The translations under genes and the position numbers were made by a program. A DNA stretch of 7,695 nucleotides from Catenibacterium mitsuoka_A (GTDB taxonomy: Bacteria; Bacillota_I; Bacilli_A; Erysipelotrichales; Coprobacillaceae): assembly GCF_964259225.1 (NCBI RefSeq), contig NZ_CAXVKN010000088.1. One strand, given 5' to 3'. Shown here one piece after another: positions 5,503 to 7,695 of the stretch (positions are counted from its first letter, which is position 1; each line of letters starts with the position of its first letter). The notes below the pieces were generated by a model that was not told where the DNA came from, did no database searches, and saw only the letters and a program-made list of their open reading frames with translations.

Positions 5503-5528
5503 AAAGGAATCCTGAGGGATTCCTTTTT
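5503..5528 (+). terminator. Intrinsic terminator of the dehydrogenase remnant
   Basis: AAAGGAATCC pairs perfectly with GGATTCCTTT across a TGAG loop and is followed by two further T's, seven bases after the TAA. The ten-base arm is the same as in the terminator at 2598-2629. Confidence 0.85.
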
Positions 5529-5631
5529 AGGTGTGGTGTTTATTCTAAAGGTTATAGGATGAAAAAGGTAAGAACTATAAAGCAAAAAAAACGTATTAGC
5601 AATATTTTAATTAAATAGAGCGTAGCTTAAT

Positions 5632-5675
5632 AAAAAATCTCCTCACCCGTGAAAATTAATCCACCGATGAGGAGA
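5632..5675 (-). terminator. Intrinsic terminator of the zinc-ribbon gene
   Basis: On the minus strand TCTCCTCA pairs with TGAGGAGA, extended inward by T-G, C-G and, after a mismatch, GTG with CAC, then a run of six T. It begins five bases beyond the stop of the gene at 5680. Confidence 0.85.
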
Positions 5676-5679
5676 AATT

Positions 5680-5865
5680 TTAATCTTCTTCTGTGTAGTC
5701 GCAGTTTGAACATTCCCAAACTTCTCCGTCCCAGTACAGGCAACCACCACATTCAGGACATGGACGAAATTCTTCATCATCTTCTTCTAATTCACCTGAA
5801 CAATAAGGACACTGACCGTATTCAGATTCATCATAGACCTTATCGCAATATGGACACATCTGCAT
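5680..5865 (-). CDS. Small double zinc-ribbon protein
   Basis: The 61-residue acidic protein starts at the ATG at 5865, seven bases after GGGAGGT. Four CxxC pairs are evenly placed: CPYC (4-7), CPYC (19-22), CPEC (36-39) and CSNC (52-55), with an extra cysteine at 42. Pairs one and two, then three and four, would form two treble-clef or rubredoxin-like zinc ribbons, joined by a linker of acidic residues ELEEDDEE (25-32). Such proteins bind nucleic acid or protein partners; the strongly acidic charge argues for a protein partner. It has no catalytic domain. The gene is monocistronic with a strong terminator. A TATAAT hexamer (5904-5899) lies upstream without a clear -35 box. The product's role is unknown. 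Confidence 0.8.
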   Translation of the reverse strand: MQMCPYCDKVYDESEYGQCPYCSGELEEDDEEFRPCPECGGCLYWDGEVWECSNCDYTEED

Positions 5866-5898
5866 TACATAGACCTCCCTTCTCCTTTATTACAAATA

Positions 5899-5904
5899 AT
5901 TATA
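5899..5904 (-). promoter_or_regulatory. Candidate -10 box of the zinc-ribbon gene
   Basis: A perfect TATAAT on the minus strand lies 34 bases before the start codon. No convincing -35 hexamer sits 16-18 bases upstream (the sequence there is only A/T). From here to 6040 I see no gene or hairpin. Confidence 0.35.
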
Positions 5905-6040
5905 AAGTGTTTTCTTTCTGATTAAATAAAATTAAGTCATCATATTCTATGCGTATTTAACTTCATCAATATACTGTTACATAAATTCATCAATTTTTTT
6001 TCTTTTGATTTTTTACTACTCAATCTTACAGCTTCGAAAA

Positions 6041-6271
6041 TTAATCATCATTTGATAAGTACCAACCATGCTCACGATGAGGCAAATTAAGTGGAAATCT
6101 ACTAGAAATTGCATTAACTACATCTATATGTATATTGCTAATTTTGGCGTATTCATCCGAATAATAATCAAGTTCTTCTAGCAATGATTCCATTTCACTT
6201 GCAGTATCTCTAAGTTCATCTTCTGATGCTGTATCCAGCCAACTACTTGTAACATAAGAAAAATCTCCCAT
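6041..6271 (-). CDS. Acidic 76-residue protein with HREHGWYL tail
   Basis: The ATG at 6271 follows AGGAGG by eight bases, and that site begins in the TAG stop of the upstream gene, 12 bases away, so it is the third gene of the MerR operon. The protein is strongly acidic and helical: ASEDELRDTASEMESLLEELDYYSDEY (15-41) should form one or two long helices. It ends LPHREHGWYLSNDD, a tail I have seen on many small hypothetical proteins carried by conjugative elements of Clostridia and relatives, where the form HREHGWYLPNDD is usual. No function is known to me. The recurring tail suggests a shared recognition element or a family of accessory proteins. No terminator is evident downstream. Confidence 0.75.
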   Translation of the reverse strand: MGDFSYVTSSWLDTASEDELRDTASEMESLLEELDYYSDEYAKISNIHIDVVNAISSRFPLNLPHREHGWYLSNDD

Positions 6272-6283
6272 CGTACTATCCTC

Positions 6284-6658
6284 CTAACGCTTATAATTTG
6301 ATATCATTTCCAAAAACTCTACTGACACAAAATATGGATTATTATCATCTCCAATTTTCTCAATCAAAACGGCATTCTTAACTGTTTCAAGCACTCTAAA
6401 TTGATCTCCAATTTTAAATTCTAAACCATCATCGCTTACACCATCTACAGTTATAGAATATACTATTGAATCTGATGTTTCCTTCAGTTTTTCCTTATTT
6501 TTTTTCTTCCTTACTTTTTCTTTAACAATTTCGCCGCCTTTGTACAAGGCTACACTTGCTACTGCACCTGCTCCAGCAATTATTACAGCAAGATTTTTAG
6601 GACCTCCGACCTTCTTTGCCAAAATAGTCATCCTTTGATAATCACCTAAATTACTCAT
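6284..6658 (-). CDS. One-helix membrane protein of the MerR operon
   Basis: The start at 6658 has AGGAGGT seven bases before it and overlaps the MerR stop in ATGAGTAA, implying translational coupling; the longer in-frame version begins inside the MerR gene without a site. The 124-residue protein has 'GDYQRMTILAKKVGGPKNL' (5-23), then a hydrophobic helix rich in glycine and alanine at about 22-39. A basic block VRKKKNKEK (49-57) marks the cytoplasmic side. A soluble beta-rich domain (65-120) includes 'FKIGDQFRVLETVKNAVLIEKI' and resembles an SH3-like fold by pattern only. I recall this N-terminal pattern from other Firmicute hypothetical proteins next to MerR regulators. It may be a membrane sensor or effector controlled by the regulator; its function is unknown. 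Confidence 0.75.
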   Translation of the reverse strand: MSNLGDYQRMTILAKKVGGPKNLAVIIAGAGAVASVALYKGGEIVKEKVRKKKNKEKLKETSDSIVYSITVDGVSDDGLEFKIGDQFRVLETVKNAVLIEKIGDDNNPYFVSVEFLEMISNYKR

Positions 6659-7538
6659 TCTCTTTACCTCCTTCATCTCGTCTACCATGCCTCAATTCAT
6701 CTTCATATAGTTCGCTAAAATTTTTATATCCGCCAAACACTGAAACAGCATCTGCTATAAATTCACAATCTTCCTTTGTATAATCTCCAGTCTTTAACTT
6801 TGAAATATCTCCCGCCAAGTAACTTGACGAATATAAGCGTGCAAATAGCTTAACGGGCATTTCTATTCCTCCGTCTTGAGATTTATATAAATCGTTAAAA
6901 TTTTCATATATTATTTTCACCATTAATTGAATATCAGAATTATTAGCACCTAATGCCTTACGTTTACAAATTGCTTTAGGCAATACATATTCTGCAAGTA
7001 AGAAATCTATATCCATAGTTTCTATCTTTTCAATCATGGATATCATTCGTCCTAGATTGCCATTGTCCCATTCTTCAGGCGTTTTATTTAATATCATGTC
7101 AACAAATTTTGCATATGATTCACCTTGTGGGTCTTCTAAGATATTCCATTTATCAATAACATCCCTCTGAAAATCTTCAAATTTCACATCTCCCATCCTT
7201 TTAGATCGTAATGGCAAACGCCCGGTTAATTTAATAGTCTTAGCATATCCTAAATGACGTTCTAATTCTGACTTTTTCTCTTCCAGCTCCGCTATCTTCT
7301 TAGATATAGAAGCATCAAAATCAAACTCTTTATCAGAGAACATTTCTCCAATCTCCTTAATTGAGTATCCCATACCTTGCAAGACTCTAATCGTCCAAAT
7401 ACAATCCAAATCATCATCGTCATAATCTCTATATTGAGAATTTCTATTTTCTGGCATAAGTCCTGCCTTTTCAAATCCTCTAAGAGCCTTTCGTGTGACA
7501 CCTAAATTGTCTTCAACCCACTTAACTTTATAGCCCAA
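6651..7538 (-). CDS. MerR-family transcriptional regulator with long C-terminal domain
   Basis: The protein should start at the TTG at 7538, eight bases after AGGAGG, giving 295 residues beginning MGYKVKWVEDNLGVTRKALR. A GTG three codons earlier overlaps the ribosome site. Residues 2-70 are a MerR winged helix-turn-helix: recognition helix GVTRKALRGFEKAGLMP (13-29), the wing YRDYDDDDLD (36-45), and a second helix pair ending IKEIGEMF. A coiled coil for dimerisation follows (about 78-100), then some 190 helical residues of an effector-sensing domain that I cannot assign. No cysteine cluster suggests metal or redox sensing. It heads a three-gene operon and overlaps the next gene by eight bases. 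The promoter carries a 19-bp spacer with an internal dyad, so it probably regulates itself. Its signal is unknown. Confidence 0.88.
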   Translation of the reverse strand: MGYKVKWVEDNLGVTRKALRGFEKAGLMPENRNSQYRDYDDDDLDCIWTIRVLQGMGYSIKEIGEMFSDKEFDFDASISKKIAELEEKKSELERHLGYAKTIKLTGRLPLRSKRMGDVKFEDFQRDVIDKWNILEDPQGESYAKFVDMILNKTPEEWDNGNLGRMISMIEKIETMDIDFLLAEYVLPKAICKRKALGANNSDIQLMVKIIYENFNDLYKSQDGGIEMPVKLFARLYSSSYLAGDISKLKTGDYTKEDCEFIADAVSVFGGYKNFSELYEDELRHGRRDEGGKENE

Positions 7539-7558
7539 TACTATCACCTCCTATTGGG

Positions 7559-7589
7559 ATTATACAACCTTGCCCTTGGGACAAAGCAA
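7559..7589 (-). promoter_or_regulatory. MerR-type promoter with 19-bp spacer and operator dyad
   Basis: On the minus strand TTGCTT (7589-7584) and TATAAT (7564-7559) are separated by 19 bases. That is too long for normal SigA use and is the spacing at which MerR proteins untwist DNA to activate. The spacer holds a dyad, TTGTCC and GGGCAA around a short centre (7570-7584), with TTG.CC matching GG.CAA. Transcription would start near 7552, so the message begins at its ribosome site. This supports autoregulation by the gene at 6651-7538. Confidence 0.75.
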
Positions 7590-7613
7590 TGCTTTTTGAA
7601 GATTTTTTTAATC

Positions 7614-7647
7614 TTTTATTTTATTTGAATACCCACAAACCACAGGT
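7614..7647 (-). repeat. Right arm of window-edge inverted repeat
   Basis: This is the partner of 47-80, matching in inverted orientation at 28 of 34 positions, with the perfect 18-base core at 7618-7635. Beyond it, on the minus strand, the frame entering from the window edge ends LHERRLIGAYEI then TAA (about 7658), possibly the tail of a gene outside. The surrounding bases up to 7695 hold nothing else I can identify. Confidence 0.6.
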
Positions 7648-7695
7648 TAGTGAAAATTAAATTTCATAAGCACCGATTAAACGGCGTTCATGAAG

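Noticed and set aside
5559..5618. Nineteen-codon plus-strand frame beginning MKKVRTIKQKK
   Set aside because: The ribosome site is poor, the sequence is A-rich and basic by composition, and it lies between two terminators; too short to support.
7292..7501. Second minus-strand frame of 69 codons inside the MerR gene
   Set aside because: It is an alternative frame of the well-supported MerR coding sequence with no start signal.
1..7695. CRISPR array, tRNA, rRNA or origin
   Set aside because: No regularly spaced long direct repeats, cloverleaf arms, rRNA blocks or clustered DnaA-type boxes were seen on either strand.

Overview
The window is AT-rich, with AGGAGG-type ribosome binding sites, occasional TTG starts and protein families typical of Bacillota. 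The IS21-type IstB remnant, the DUF6718-like protein, and small proteins ending in a HREHGWYL tail suggest a gut Firmicute, perhaps Erysipelotrichia or Clostridia. That placement is inference, since no housekeeping or rRNA gene is present. The region looks accessory: short operons separated by broken genes and IS debris.

Left part (1-2640). An arm of a window-edge inverted repeat (47-80) precedes a SIR2-like defence gene cut down to 92 residues (222-500, minus). A hairpin terminator (718-747) then closes a two-gene minus-strand operon: a DprA/Smf-like protein (1379-2263) followed by an ImmA/IrrE-type metallopeptidase (781-1365). The first zinc-ligand histidine of the peptidase is replaced by tyrosine. 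A divergent promoter pair separates this operon from a small plus-strand DUF6718-like gene (2378-2599) with its own terminator.

Middle part (2779-5530). This holds a conserved-looking 77-residue protein of unknown function, a P-loop kinase resembling shikimate kinase but lacking its substrate-site motif, and then several gene remains. These are an unknown gene broken by a frameshift and a stop codon, a scrap of an XRE-type regulator, and a scrap of a metallophosphoesterase. The last abuts the terminal repeats of a truncated IS21 element. The element's IstB, itself broken at both ends, joins directly to the C-terminal half of a zinc-type alcohol dehydrogenase.

Right part (5632-7695). A 61-residue protein with four CxxC pairs has its own terminator. 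Upstream lies a tight three-gene minus-strand operon: a MerR-family regulator, a one-helix membrane protein and a 76-residue acidic protein. The promoter has a 19-bp spacer with a dyad inside it, the classic layout of a promoter regulated by a MerR protein. The second arm of the edge inverted repeat lies at 7614-7647. The MerR operon and the DprA-ImmA pair are the intact multi-gene units most likely to be functional systems.
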